A DNA stretch of 64,000 nt from Bryobacterales bacterium. GTDB lineage: Bacteria; Acidobacteriota; Terriglobia; Bryobacterales; Bryobacteraceae. The position numbers and the translations under genes are program-made. Under the pieces are notes generated by a model. That model did not search any database. It saw only the letters and a list, made by a program, of their open reading frames with translations, and was not told where the DNA came from. Shown here in pieces: positions 43,925-52,784 of the stretch (the first letter of the stretch is position 1; every line of letters begins with the position of its first letter). The stretch covers positions 682,001-746,000 of the forward strand of contig JADKID010000038.1 in the NCBI GenBank assembly GCA_016721425.1. Reading direction: 5' to 3'.

Positions 43925-43973
43925 TAGCGGCGCGAATCCGGTCTTGCCGCACGCCGCTAGCAGCGCTTTTTTT
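43925..43973 (+). terminator. Hairpin with T-tract in the leader (first)
   Basis: TAGCGGCG (43925-43932) pairs with CGCCGCTA (43952-43959), 19-base loop, and a run of seven T at 43967-43973. It lies downstream of the predicted promoter, so it would stop the leader transcript early unless prevented. Confidence 0.5.
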
Positions 43974-44001
43974 GACCGACTGAGAATGACACTAACCCCT
44001 G

Positions 44002-44033
44002 CCCCCGCGTCGTAAGGCGCGGGGGGTTTTTTT
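44002..44033 (+). terminator. Rho-independent terminator in the leader, 20 bases before the glycoside hydrolase start
   Basis: CCCCCGCG (44002-44009) pairs with CGCGGGGG (44018-44025), eight-base loop, followed by seven T (44027-44033). It is a textbook terminator, placed between the promoter at 43852 and ATG 44053. Confidence 0.8.
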
Positions 44034-44052
44034 GAGGTACCGTTTTCCCATC

Positions 44053-46365
44053 ATGCTGTTCGCACTGCTTCTCTTCGCCGGCCTCCAGAATCCGCTCGAT
44101 CTGCGCGACGCCACCGTACGCGGCGAAGGCCTCGCCGGACCCTCCGCCAAGGCCATGCAGATGCTCGTCGAAGAGGTGGAATCGCGAACCCGCATCCGCT
44201 GGCGCGCCGGAGCCGCCCCGGCCGGTAAGCCGTCCATCGTTCTGGTGCGGAACCCAGCCTCCGGTCTCGCGCCGGAGGCTTATCGCATCACGGTGACCGC
44301 CTCGCTGATCCGCATCGAGGGCGCCGATCACCGCGGCGTGCTCTTCGGCGTCGGCAAGCTGCTGCGCTCCCTGGAAATGCGCCGTGATGCCGTCCAGTTG
44401 CCGTCCGGCTTTGCCTCCGTCACCTCCGCGCCCAAATACAAGCTGCGCGGCCATCAGCTCGGCTACCGTCCCAAGACCAACTCCTACGACGGCTGGACCG
44501 CCGCCATGTGGGAGCAGTACTTCCGCGACCTCATCATCTTCGGCGCCAACGCGATTGAGCTGATCCCGCCGCGTTCCGACGACGATGCCGATAGCCCGCA
44601 CTTCCCTTTGCCGCCGATGAAGATGATGATCGAAATGTCGCGCCTGGCGAAGGAATACGGGCTGGAGCTCTGGATCTGGTATCCGGCGATGGATAAGGAC
44701 TACTCGCAGCCGGCGACGGTGGAGGCCGCGCTGAAAGAGTGGGGCGACGTCTTCCGCCAATTGCCCCGCATCGACGCCATCTTCGTCCCCGGCGGCGACC
44801 CCGGCCACACGCAGCCGAAATACATGATGGCCCTGCTCGAAAAGCAGACCGCCAACCTCCACAAGTACCATCCGAAGGCGCAGATGTGGATGTCGCCGCA
44901 GAGCTTCAACGCCGAATGGATGGACGAGTTCTTTGGCATCATGGAGCGCCAGCCGGCGTGGCTCAGCGGCATCGTCTTCGGACCGCAAAACCGCACCAGC
45001 CTGCCGGTGCTGCGCGAGCGAATCCCTAAGCGTTATCCCATCCGCTTCTACCCCGACATCACGCACAGCCTGCGCGCCCAATACCCCGTGCCGGATTGGG
45101 ATGCCGCCTTCGCCCTCACACTGGAGCGTGAGCCCATCAACCCGCGTCCCTTGGACCAGCGCATCATCTTCCGCCGATTGCAGCCCTACGCCGATGCCGG
45201 CTTCATCACCTATTCGGAGGGCTGCAACGACGACCTCAACAAGGCCGTGTGGAGCGCGCTCGGCTGGGATCCGGACACCGATCTGAACTCGATCACTCGC
45301 GACTACGCGCGCTACTTCATCGGCGCCGATGTGGCCGAGCCCTTCGGCGACGGCCTGCTGGCGCTCGAGCGGAACTGGCGCGGCCCCGCGGCGATGAACC
45401 CCGGCATCGAAACCACGCTCGCGCAGTTTCAGGCGATGGAGCGCGCCGCGCCGCCGGAGCGCAAGCGCAACTGGCGGTTTCAGCAGGCGCTCTACCGTGC
45501 CTACTACGACGCCTTCCAGCGGACGCGCATGATTCAGGAATCCGGGCAGGAGGGCCGCGCGCTGAGCCTCCTGGGCAAGGCCCGCGAAAGCGGGGCTCTG
45601 GCGGCAGTGGCGGCAGCGGAAAAAGAGCTCTTCGTGGACCCGATGTCCGCACCGGGCGCTTCTCTGCGGGCGCGGGTCTTCGAGTTGGCCGAGGCCCTCT
45701 TCCAGTCCGCGCGCATGCAGCTCAGCGTGCCGCGCTATCAGGCCATCGCCGTGGGCCGCGGCGCGAACCTCGATCTCATCGACACGCCGTTGAACAATCG
45801 CAACTGGCTGGCTCAGCGATTCGCTGCGATCCGAGCGGCGGGCACTGAGGGCGCGCGGCTAAAGCTGGTCGACGAAATTCTCAACTGGACCAACCCCGGG
45901 CCGGGAGGCTTCTACGACGATCTCGGCAACCCCACCGCGCAGCCCCACCTGGTGCGCGGTGAGGCCTACGAGCAGGAGCCCGCCATGCTGCGCGCCTCGC
46001 TCACCGGCTTCGCCAATCGCGCCAACATGCGGGATTGGCGCATCTCCTGGCGGACCCACGCCGAGACGCTGGGCGAGACCCCGCTGGAACTGCGCTACAC
46101 CGGACTCGATCCCACGGCGCGGTACAAAGTGCGCGTCGTCTATGGCGGCGATGCGCAGCCTATCGAGCTGCGGCTCACGGCGAACGAAAAGTACGAGGTC
46201 CATCCGTGGCGCAAGAAAGACGCCGTGCCCACGCCCGTGGAGTTCGCCATCCCGCGCGAGGCCACCGCCGGCGGCTCACTCTCGCTACAGTGGACAAAGC
46301 AACTGGGCCAGGGCGGCGCAGGCCGCGGCGTGCAGGTTTGCGAAGTCTGGCTGGTACGGGAGTAG
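44053..46365 (+). CDS. Exported glycoside hydrolase (GH20/GH67-like N-terminal domain plus barrel)
   Basis: A 770-residue protein with a short signal-like N-terminus (MLFALLLFAGLQ). Residues about 15-130 form the alpha/beta domain found before hexosaminidase and alpha-glucuronidase barrels (PSAKAMQMLVEEVESRTRIRW; AYRITVTASLIRIEGADHRGVLFGVGKLLRSLEM). A TIM barrel follows (KLRGHQLGYRPKTNSYDGWT; FGANAIELIPPRSDDD; LELWIWYPAMD; DAIFVPGGDPGHTQP; RFYPDITHSLRAQYPVP). The acidic pairs DDDADS and GGDPGH are candidate catalytic residues. The C-terminal part is helical then beta-rich. The exact GH family is unsure. A TTG start at 44032 lies inside the terminator and is unlikely. Confidence 0.78.
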   Translation: MLFALLLFAGLQNPLDLRDATVRGEGLAGPSAKAMQMLVEEVESRTRIRWRAGAAPAGKPSIVLVRNPASGLAPEAYRITVTASLIRIEGADHRGVLFGVGKLLRSLEMRRDAVQLPSGFASVTSAPKYKLRGHQLGYRPKTNSYDGWTAAMWEQYFRDLIIFGANAIELIPPRSDDDADSPHFPLPPMKMMIEMSRLAKEYGLELWIWYPAMDKDYSQPATVEAALKEWGDVFRQLPRIDAIFVPGGDPGHTQPKYMMALLEKQTANLHKYHPKAQMWMSPQSFNAEWMDEFFGIMERQPAWLSGIVFGPQNRTSLPVLRERIPKRYPIRFYPDITHSLRAQYPVPDWDAAFALTLEREPINPRPLDQRIIFRRLQPYADAGFITYSEGCNDDLNKAVWSALGWDPDTDLNSITRDYARYFIGADVAEPFGDGLLALERNWRGPAAMNPGIETTLAQFQAMERAAPPERKRNWRFQQALYRAYYDAFQRTRMIQESGQEGRALSLLGKARESGALAAVAAAEKELFVDPMSAPGASLRARVFELAEALFQSARMQLSVPRYQAIAVGRGANLDLIDTPLNNRNWLAQRFAAIRAAGTEGARLKLVDEILNWTNPGPGGFYDDLGNPTAQPHLVRGEAYEQEPAMLRASLTGFANRANMRDWRISWRTHAETLGETPLELRYTGLDPTARYKVRVVYGGDAQPIELRLTANEKYEVHPWRKKDAVPTPVEFAIPREATAGGSLSLQWTKQLGQGGAGRGVQVCEVWLVRE

Positions 46366-46369
46366 CGTC

Positions 46370-47167
46370 ATGGAGCCATGGAAGAGTCCGGTTCGCGCGC
46401 GGCTGCAAGCGGGAGAGCCAGTCGTCGCGCTCACCATCACGACGCCCGACGTGGAGGCTGCGGCCTACGCCTCGCGCCTCGGGTTTCACCTCCTGTGGGT
46501 GGAGATGGAGCACTCGCCCATCACGCTGGAGACGCTGCGCCTGATGGTGCTGGCCACGCGCGGCCGGCCCGCGCAGGTCTTCGCGCGTGTGCCGGTGAAC
46601 GATCTGTGGACTGCCAAGCGCGTGCTGGATCAGGGCGTCAGCGGCGTGATCTTTCCGTTTACGTCGAACGAGGCCAAGGCCGCGCAGGCCGCCGCCGCCA
46701 CCCACTATCCGCCGGTGGGCAAGCGCGGCTCAGGCGCCGGTCTGACGACGCTGACGTGGCCCGGCAGCGGGTCTTACTACGACTCGGCCGACACCGAGAT
46801 CGTCACCGTCTGCGTGGTGGAAGAGGCCTGCGCGCTGGAGCAGATCGACGAGATCGCGGCCACGCCCGGCATCGACGTGCTCTTCATCGGCACCAGCGAC
46901 CTCTCGTTTTCCCTCGGCCTGCGCGGCCAGCAGGGCGCGCCGGAGCATAAGGCCGCCATCGCGAAGATCCGCGACGCCGCCCATCGCCACGGCAAGGCAG
47001 TGGGCCGCCCCGCCGCCACCGCCGCACAGATGGCCGAGTACCGCAAAGAGGGTTTCCTCTTCTTTCAAACCGTCACCAACCTCGGCCTGATGGCCGCCGG
47101 CGCGCGCGGGATTCTGGAGCCGCTGGGCATTCAGCCCGCCAAAGAGGATGAGCGTGCGCTCTACTAA
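46370..47167 (+). CDS. HpcH/HpaI-family class II aldolase
   Basis: A 265-residue metal-dependent aldolase of the HpaI family (4-hydroxy-2-oxoheptanedioate and 2-keto-3-deoxy-L-rhamnonate aldolases), which splits 2-keto-3-deoxy acids to pyruvate and an aldehyde. Landmarks are FHLLWVEMEHSPITLE with the metal region, RVLDQGVSGVIFPFTSNEAKAA, GKRGSGAG, EIAATPGIDVLFIGTSDLSFSLG and the C-terminal GKAVGRPAATAAQM. The usual Arg near the substrate pocket lies in RVPVNDLWTAKRVLDQG. The start ATG 46370 is 4 bases after the glycoside hydrolase stop and its end overlaps the next gene by 20 bases, so the three genes form one operon. Confidence 0.87.
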   Translation: MEPWKSPVRARLQAGEPVVALTITTPDVEAAAYASRLGFHLLWVEMEHSPITLETLRLMVLATRGRPAQVFARVPVNDLWTAKRVLDQGVSGVIFPFTSNEAKAAQAAAATHYPPVGKRGSGAGLTTLTWPGSGSYYDSADTEIVTVCVVEEACALEQIDEIAATPGIDVLFIGTSDLSFSLGLRGQQGAPEHKAAIAKIRDAAHRHGKAVGRPAATAAQMAEYRKEGFLFFQTVTNLGLMAAGARGILEPLGIQPAKEDERALY

Positions 47168-48212
47168 ACTGATCGCCACCGCCCTGTTGTTCACACTCTG
47201 CGGCGTGGCCGCCGAGCCCGTTATCGAGCGCGTCTTCGGTCCCGAGACACCCACCGGGCCGTACAAGCATCCGGCCAGTTTCACGGAACTCGCCAACGGC
47301 GATCTCTACCTCGTCTACTATGGCGGCGCCGATGAATACGCCATCCAGACCGGCGTCTACGGGGCGCGCTACAGCGCTGCTGCGAAGAAGTGGGCGGTGC
47401 CGAAACTGATCGCCTCGGACCCGTTCCGCTCGGTGGGCAACGGCGTGGTGTGGCAGGCGCCCGATGGCGTGGTGTGGCTCTTCTACGTCGTGCGTTGGGG
47501 GCAGACGTGGTCCACCTCGCGCATACAGGCCAAGATCTCCCGCGACAACGCACAAACATGGTCGGAGTCTTTTGTCGTGAGCGAAAGAGAGGGCATGATG
47601 GTGCGCGGCCGGCCCATCGTGCTGGCCAGCGGCGAGTACATCCTGCCCGTCTATCATGAAACCGGCGCCGATACCGAAAACGTCGGGCCGGATTCCACCT
47701 CGCGCTTTCTGCGTTGGGACGTGAAGCAGCGGCAGTGGATGGAGGCGGGCATCATCCGCTCGAAGAAGGGCAACATCCAACCGGCCATCGTGGAGCTGTC
47801 ACCGGGCCACCTGGTCGCCTACTGCCGGCGCGGCGGCGGCTACGGCCCGGTGCTGGACGGCTTCATCGTCCGCGCCGAGTCCCGCGATGCGGGCCGCACC
47901 TGGACCGAAGGCCTCGATTCAAAATTCCCCAATCCCAACTCTGCCGTGGACCTCATCCGGCTGCAGAGCGGCGCGCTTGTGCTGGTCTACAACCACTCGA
48001 TGGAAGACCGCACTCCGCTCACCGTCGCCCTCTCCGCCGATGGCGACAAGACCTGGCCCCATCGCAAAGACCTGGCGACGGGCAAGGACTCCTTCGCTTA
48101 CCCGGTGGCCCTACAGGCGCGCGACGGACGCATCCACATCGTCTACACGTCGAACACCCGCAAGGTCATCCAGCACGCCGTCATCGAGGAATCATGGCTG
48201 AAGAGCCGGTGA
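47148..48212 (+). CDS. Exported sialidase-like (BNR-repeat) protein
   Basis: A 354-residue exported protein with a signal peptide (TKLIATALLFTLCGVAAE) and a six-bladed-propeller pattern. Asp-box (BNR) motifs S-x-D-x-G-x-T-W appear as SRDNAQTWSES, SRDAGRTWTEG and SADGDKTWPHR. The arrangement fits the GH33 exo-sialidase clan and the GH93-like relatives. The three conserved sialidase arginines cannot be aligned with confidence, so the sugar is uncertain; BNR-like family proteins of this length are common in polysaccharide loci. It overlaps the HpaI aldolase gene by 20 bases and the opposing beta-helix gene by 21 bases. Confidence 0.8.
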   Translation: MSVRSTKLIATALLFTLCGVAAEPVIERVFGPETPTGPYKHPASFTELANGDLYLVYYGGADEYAIQTGVYGARYSAAAKKWAVPKLIASDPFRSVGNGVVWQAPDGVVWLFYVVRWGQTWSTSRIQAKISRDNAQTWSESFVVSEREGMMVRGRPIVLASGEYILPVYHETGADTENVGPDSTSRFLRWDVKQRQWMEAGIIRSKKGNIQPAIVELSPGHLVAYCRRGGGYGPVLDGFIVRAESRDAGRTWTEGLDSKFPNPNSAVDLIRLQSGALVLVYNHSMEDRTPLTVALSADGDKTWPHRKDLATGKDSFAYPVALQARDGRIHIVYTSNTRKVIQHAVIEESWLKSR

Positions 48213-49640
48213 AGCGCCGGGAAACGCCGTCTTCATCATCGCCACCATCCAAGCGCGATGCTTCTGGAGATACGCCGCGAAGCCTTCCGGCTTGGAGGGG
48301 TGAAACGCTGGCCCAGCCCACTTGAACTTCACGGGCTGGGCCTCGGTCTTCGCCTCCGCGTCTTCCGGCCGGTCCACGTGTTTGCCCGCGTAACGGTTGC
48401 CCCGGAAGCGGACATCTTTCGCCGGTCCGAAGCCCGGCCCGATCACGAAGTTGCCGTCCGCCGAACGCGTCAACTCGTGTCCGTAACGGCCCGTGCCGTT
48501 GCTGATGAACGTGTTGTTGACGAACTCCGAGTCCGTGGCCCAGCCCTTCCAATCGGAGAACTGCACCACGTTGACAGTCTCGCCGGCAGCCGTCTCGATG
48601 TAGTTGTCATGCACGCGAATGCCGCGCACCGGGCCGGGGATATGGATGCTGCGGGTCTTGTCGTTGCGGCTGATGTTGTAGCGCACCTCGACTCCCTCAT
48701 TGCCGATCATGCCGCCCATATCGGCCGGATCCGGCGTGCAGATCAGCAGGAACCCGCCCTCATTGTCATGCGAGTAGTTGTACTCGATGGTGGTGTTGCG
48801 CGAGTTGTAGTCGGAATCGAAGCCCTGACCGTCTTTCTGCGTGCGCGTCCACATCGCCTCGTTCAGGCGCAGCACCGTGTTGTCGCAGCTCCACGGCCAG
48901 ATGCCCGCGTTGTATTCGTCGGCCCGGCGGTTGCAGTCCTTCGCGATGTTGTGTTCCACTAGCGCGCCGTCGCAAGCCCACGGCACAATGCCGTCGCCGC
49001 CGATGTCCTCCACATAGTTATCGCGGATCACTACGCCGGTGGAGGGGAACCAGACTTGCCGCAAGTAGAATGCCGATTGCGCCGCGATCGCGCTGCGGTC
49101 CACCTTCCACACAATGTTCCGCTCGATCCGCAGCCCGTCGAAACGGCTCGGCGTCTTCTTTCCGGTTGTCCGGAAGATGATGCCGCCCGAGTCCTTGTGC
49201 TTGTTGGTGCCGTTGACGTCGTGCACGTATAGCCCGCTGGCGACGATGTGCTGCGCCACTCCGAAATCGTCCAGCCAGATGTGTACTCCGCGCCGCATGG
49301 CGACGCCCTCGCCGCGATTGGTCACCTCCAGGTTGCGCAGCTCGATCCACTGCTGGTTCTTGACCAGCACCGCATCCGTGCCGCTGCCGCTTCCATCGAT
49401 CCGCGGCATCGCCCCCTTGCCGTAGCGATCAATCACGATGGGCGCGTCCGAGGATCCCGACCCGCTCGTCACCAACGGTCCCGGCCATGTGCAGCCGCTC
49501 TTCAGCAGAACCTGGTCGCCGGGTTTCAGCTCCAAGGTGCTGAGTTTGGTTAGCGTCTTCCACTCCGGCTTGGCGCAATCCACCGGGTAGGTCGCCGCCT
49601 GTGCCACTGCGATCGTAGACAACAGAATGAGGGTTTTCAT
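48192..49640 (-). CDS. Exported right-handed parallel beta-helix protein
   Basis: A 482-residue exported protein (signal peptide MKTLILLSTIAVAQA). From about residue 35 it has the stacked short strands of a parallel beta-helix of the pectate-lyase/polygalacturonase-like type: IVIDRYGKGAMPRI, IELRNLEVTNRGEGVAM, IRDNYVEDIGGDGIVPW, VEHNIAKDCNRRADEYNAG, TIEYNYSHDNEGGFLL and VEVRYNISRNDKTRSI. NosD/DUF1565-like proteins look the same, so the activity (lyase, hydrolase or epimerase) is unknown. It may attack a polysaccharide whose products feed the aldolases next door. I chose ATG 49640, preceded by AAGG, over the earlier start at 49670. Divergent from the PSD1-type gene. Confidence 0.82.
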   Translation of the reverse strand: MKTLILLSTIAVAQAATYPVDCAKPEWKTLTKLSTLELKPGDQVLLKSGCTWPGPLVTSGSGSSDAPIVIDRYGKGAMPRIDGSGSGTDAVLVKNQQWIELRNLEVTNRGEGVAMRRGVHIWLDDFGVAQHIVASGLYVHDVNGTNKHKDSGGIIFRTTGKKTPSRFDGLRIERNIVWKVDRSAIAAQSAFYLRQVWFPSTGVVIRDNYVEDIGGDGIVPWACDGALVEHNIAKDCNRRADEYNAGIWPWSCDNTVLRLNEAMWTRTQKDGQGFDSDYNSRNTTIEYNYSHDNEGGFLLICTPDPADMGGMIGNEGVEVRYNISRNDKTRSIHIPGPVRGIRVHDNYIETAAGETVNVVQFSDWKGWATDSEFVNNTFISNGTGRYGHELTRSADGNFVIGPGFGPAKDVRFRGNRYAGKHVDRPEDAEAKTEAQPVKFKWAGPAFHPSKPEGFAAYLQKHRAWMVAMMKTAFPGASPALQP

Positions 49641-49672
49641 GAGTACCTTCTGCGCTAACATAATATCCATCC

Positions 49673-52600
49673 ATGAGGGGCGTTCGATTTATCCTTGCGT
49701 CGTGCTGCGCCGCGACTTTGCTCGCCGCGCCGCGGCCTGTCGATTTCAACCGCGAAGTGCGGCCCATCCTTTCCGACAAGTGCTTCCAGTGCCACGGGCC
49801 GGATGAGAAGGGACGCAAAGCCGGGCTGCGCCTGGACAAGAAAGACGCCGCGCTGGCCAAAGTGATCACCGCCGGCAACGCTGCGCAATCCAAGCTCTAT
49901 CAACGTGCCAGCCACGAAAAGAAGGCGCTGCGCATGCCGCCGGCGTACTCCGGCATCTCGCTCAACGACAAAGAGGTGGCGCTGCTCCAGCGCTGGATTG
50001 ACGAGGGCGCCAAGTGGGAGACCCACTGGTCCTACACGCCGCCGCAGCGCGTGGAGCCGCCTGCTGCCCGTGTGCCGGCATGGTCCAGAAATCCGATTGA
50101 CCGGTTCCTCCTGGCGCGGCTCGATCGCGAGGGTTTGAAGCCCTCCGCCGAAGCCGATCGCACCACGCTGCTGCGGCGCGTCACCTTTGACCTCACCGGC
50201 CTGCCGCCTACCCTGGCCGAAGTAGATGCCTTCCTCCGCGACAAGGCCCCCGGCGCCTACGAGCGCCAGGTGGACCGCCTGCTCGCCTCCAAGCATTATG
50301 GCGAGCGCATGGCCATGGCGTGGTTGGATCTGGCGCGCTACGCCGATACCCACGGCTACCACATCGATTCCCACCGCGACATGTGGCCGTGGCGCGATTG
50401 GGTGATCTCGGCCTTCAACTCCAACCTGTCCTTCGATCAGTTCACGGTGTGGCAACTGGCCGGCGACCTGCTGCCGAATCCCACGCGCGAGCAGCGCATT
50501 GCCACTGGCTTCCACCGCAATCACATGATCAACTTCGAGGGCGGCGCCATTCCCGAGGAGTATCAGGTGGAGTATGTGGCCGATCGCGTGGAAACCACCA
50601 GCAACGTCTGGATGGGCACCACGCTCGGCTGCGCCAAGTGCCACGACCACAAGTACGATCCTCTCGCGCAGAAGGATTTCTACCGCTTCGGCGCGTTCTT
50701 CAATACCATTCCCGAAAAGGGCTTGGACGGGCAGTCGGGCAACGCCGAGCCGCTCCTGGAACTGCCCACCGAGCAACAGGAACGCCAGCTCGCCGAATCC
50801 AAGCAGGCCATCGCGGCGCTCGGCGCAGCAGTTGCCTTTTGACGACATCACCATCGCCGAGTGGATCTGGGAGCGGACCAGATTCGAATCCGTCGTGCCG
50901 GCCTCGCCGCGCGATGGCCTGCGCGCCTGGTACGAGCTCGATGGCAACCTCACCGACATCAGCGGCAACTTCCGCAACGGCCGCCTGTTGAAAGGCGATG
51001 TCTCGTGGAACGCCGGGCCTGTGAATCGCGCCGCCGATCTCGATGCCTCCATGCACCTGCGGTTTCCATCCGGTGTGCTCGATAGCGGCAAGCCCTTCAG
51101 CATGGCCTTCTGGTATCGCATCGGCCGCCAGAAGGCGTCCACGATGTTCCGGCAGCAGCAGGGCGCCCAGCTCTTCGAGATCGGCTTCGATGAGCCGGAG
51201 ACACTGCCCAGGCTGCGCCGCGGGCATCACATCACGCTGCGCTGGCAACAGAGCCCGGGCAAGGAGCTGATCGTCCGCAGCACGGAGCGCGCCTTGCAGG
51301 ACAAGCTCTACCACTGCACCGTCACCTTCGATGGCAGCAGCGCCGCCATCTTCCTCGATGGCGAGCCCTTCGCCACCCAGGTGGAGAAGAACACCATCGG
51401 CGCCATGCCTTCGCTGCTGGCTCCAGTGGAGGTGCGCGACAGCCGCCTGCGCCTCGACGACCTGCGCTTCTATGATCGCCCGCTCAATCGCAGCGAGGCC
51501 GTGCGCCTGGCCGTCCACTACCCCGCTGAGGTTCTGCTGATCGCCCCCGGCAAGCGCACCCGGGACCAGGCTCTGCGGCTCCAGGATTACTATCTGACCA
51601 ACGAAGCCCCGCCCGTTTGGCGGCAGGCTTATACCGAGTGGAAAGCGCTACGCGAAAAGCGCGGCGAGCTGGAATCGCAGGTTACCTCCACGATGATCAT
51701 GTCCGAGATGGAGAAGCCTCGCGACACCTACCTGCTGGGCCGCGGCGATTACACCAACAAGGTGGAGAAGGTGACGCCCGGCGTGCCTGCCGCGCTGCCG
51801 CCGCTGCCGGCCGGCGTCAAGCCGGACCGTCTGGCGCTGGCTCAGTGGCTGGTGAGCCCGGAGCATCCGCTCACGGCGCGCGTGGCCGTCAACCGCTACT
51901 GGTACATGTACTTCGGGCAGGGCATCGTCAAGACCACCGAGGACTTCGGTTCGCAGGGTGAGCAGCCAGTGCATCCGGAACTGCTCGATTGGCTGGCTAC
52001 GGAGTTTGTCCGCACCGGTTGGGACGTCAAGGCGATGCAACGCCTGATCGTGACCTCGGCCGCGTACCGCCAATCCTCTAAGGTCACGCCGGCGCTGCAT
52101 GAGAAGGACCCGGAGAACCGCCTGCTGGCCCACGGGCCGCGCGTGCGCCTGCCGGCGGAGATGGTCCGCGACAACGCGCTCGCCTCGGCCGGGTTGCTCA
52201 AGCTGGAGATCGGCGGGCCCAGCGTGCTGCCCTATCAGCCCGCCGGACTCTGGGAAGAGCTGGCGTTTGGCGAGGCGTTTTCCGCGCAGGAGTATCGCCA
52301 GGATCACGGCGAAAAGCTCTACCGCCGCGCCATGTACACGTTCTGGAAACGCACGTCGCCGCCAGCCTCATTGAATACGTTCGACGCGCCAGATCGCGAG
52401 AAGTGCACCTCGCGCCGCGCCGTCACCAACACGCCGCTCCAAGCCTTGGTGACGCTCAACGATCCCACCTACGTGGAGGCGGCGCGCAACCTGGCGCAGG
52501 TCGTGCTGCAAGCGCCCGCCACCGACGATGCGCGGCTGCGCGTCGCGTTTCGCCGCGTCACCGCGCGTCCTCCGACCAATGCCGAAATGGCCGTATTGCG

Positions 52601-52775
52601 CGGCGCGCTGCGCGGTCAGCTCGATACGTATCAGAAGGATCCCAAGGCCGCCGCGGCTCTACTCCGTGTAGGAGAATCGCCCGTGGCCGCCGGCGTCCCG
52701 GCGCCCGTGCTCGCCGCCTGGACCAACGTCTGCACCGTGATTCTCAACCTCGATGAAGCCATCACCAGAGAGTAG
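49673..52775 (+). pseudogene. DUF1549/LamG/DUF1553 secreted cytochrome c (PSD1-type), frameshifted
   Basis: Reads as one gene of about 1034 residues in two frames. The first frame (49673-50842) has a signal peptide, the CFQCH haem site (VRPILSDKCFQCHGPDEKGRKAGLRL) and DUF1549 (PTLAEVDAFLRDKA, YGERMAMAWLDLARYADTHGY, WMGTTLGCAKCHDHKYDP, a second CXXCH). It ends at a TGA. The second frame picks up at about 50830 (QLPFDDITIAEWIWERTRF), with a LamG-like sugar-binding domain (FSMAFWYRIGRQ to LRLDDLRFYDRPL) and DUF1553 (NRYWYMYFGQGIVKTTEDFG, AVTNTPLQALVTLNDPTYVEAAR). One surplus base near 50810-50835 explains the break; GCGCAGCAG is the likely spot. The downstream DUF1501 gene is its usual partner. 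Confidence 0.85.
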
Positions 52776-52784
52776 CCACCAGCC

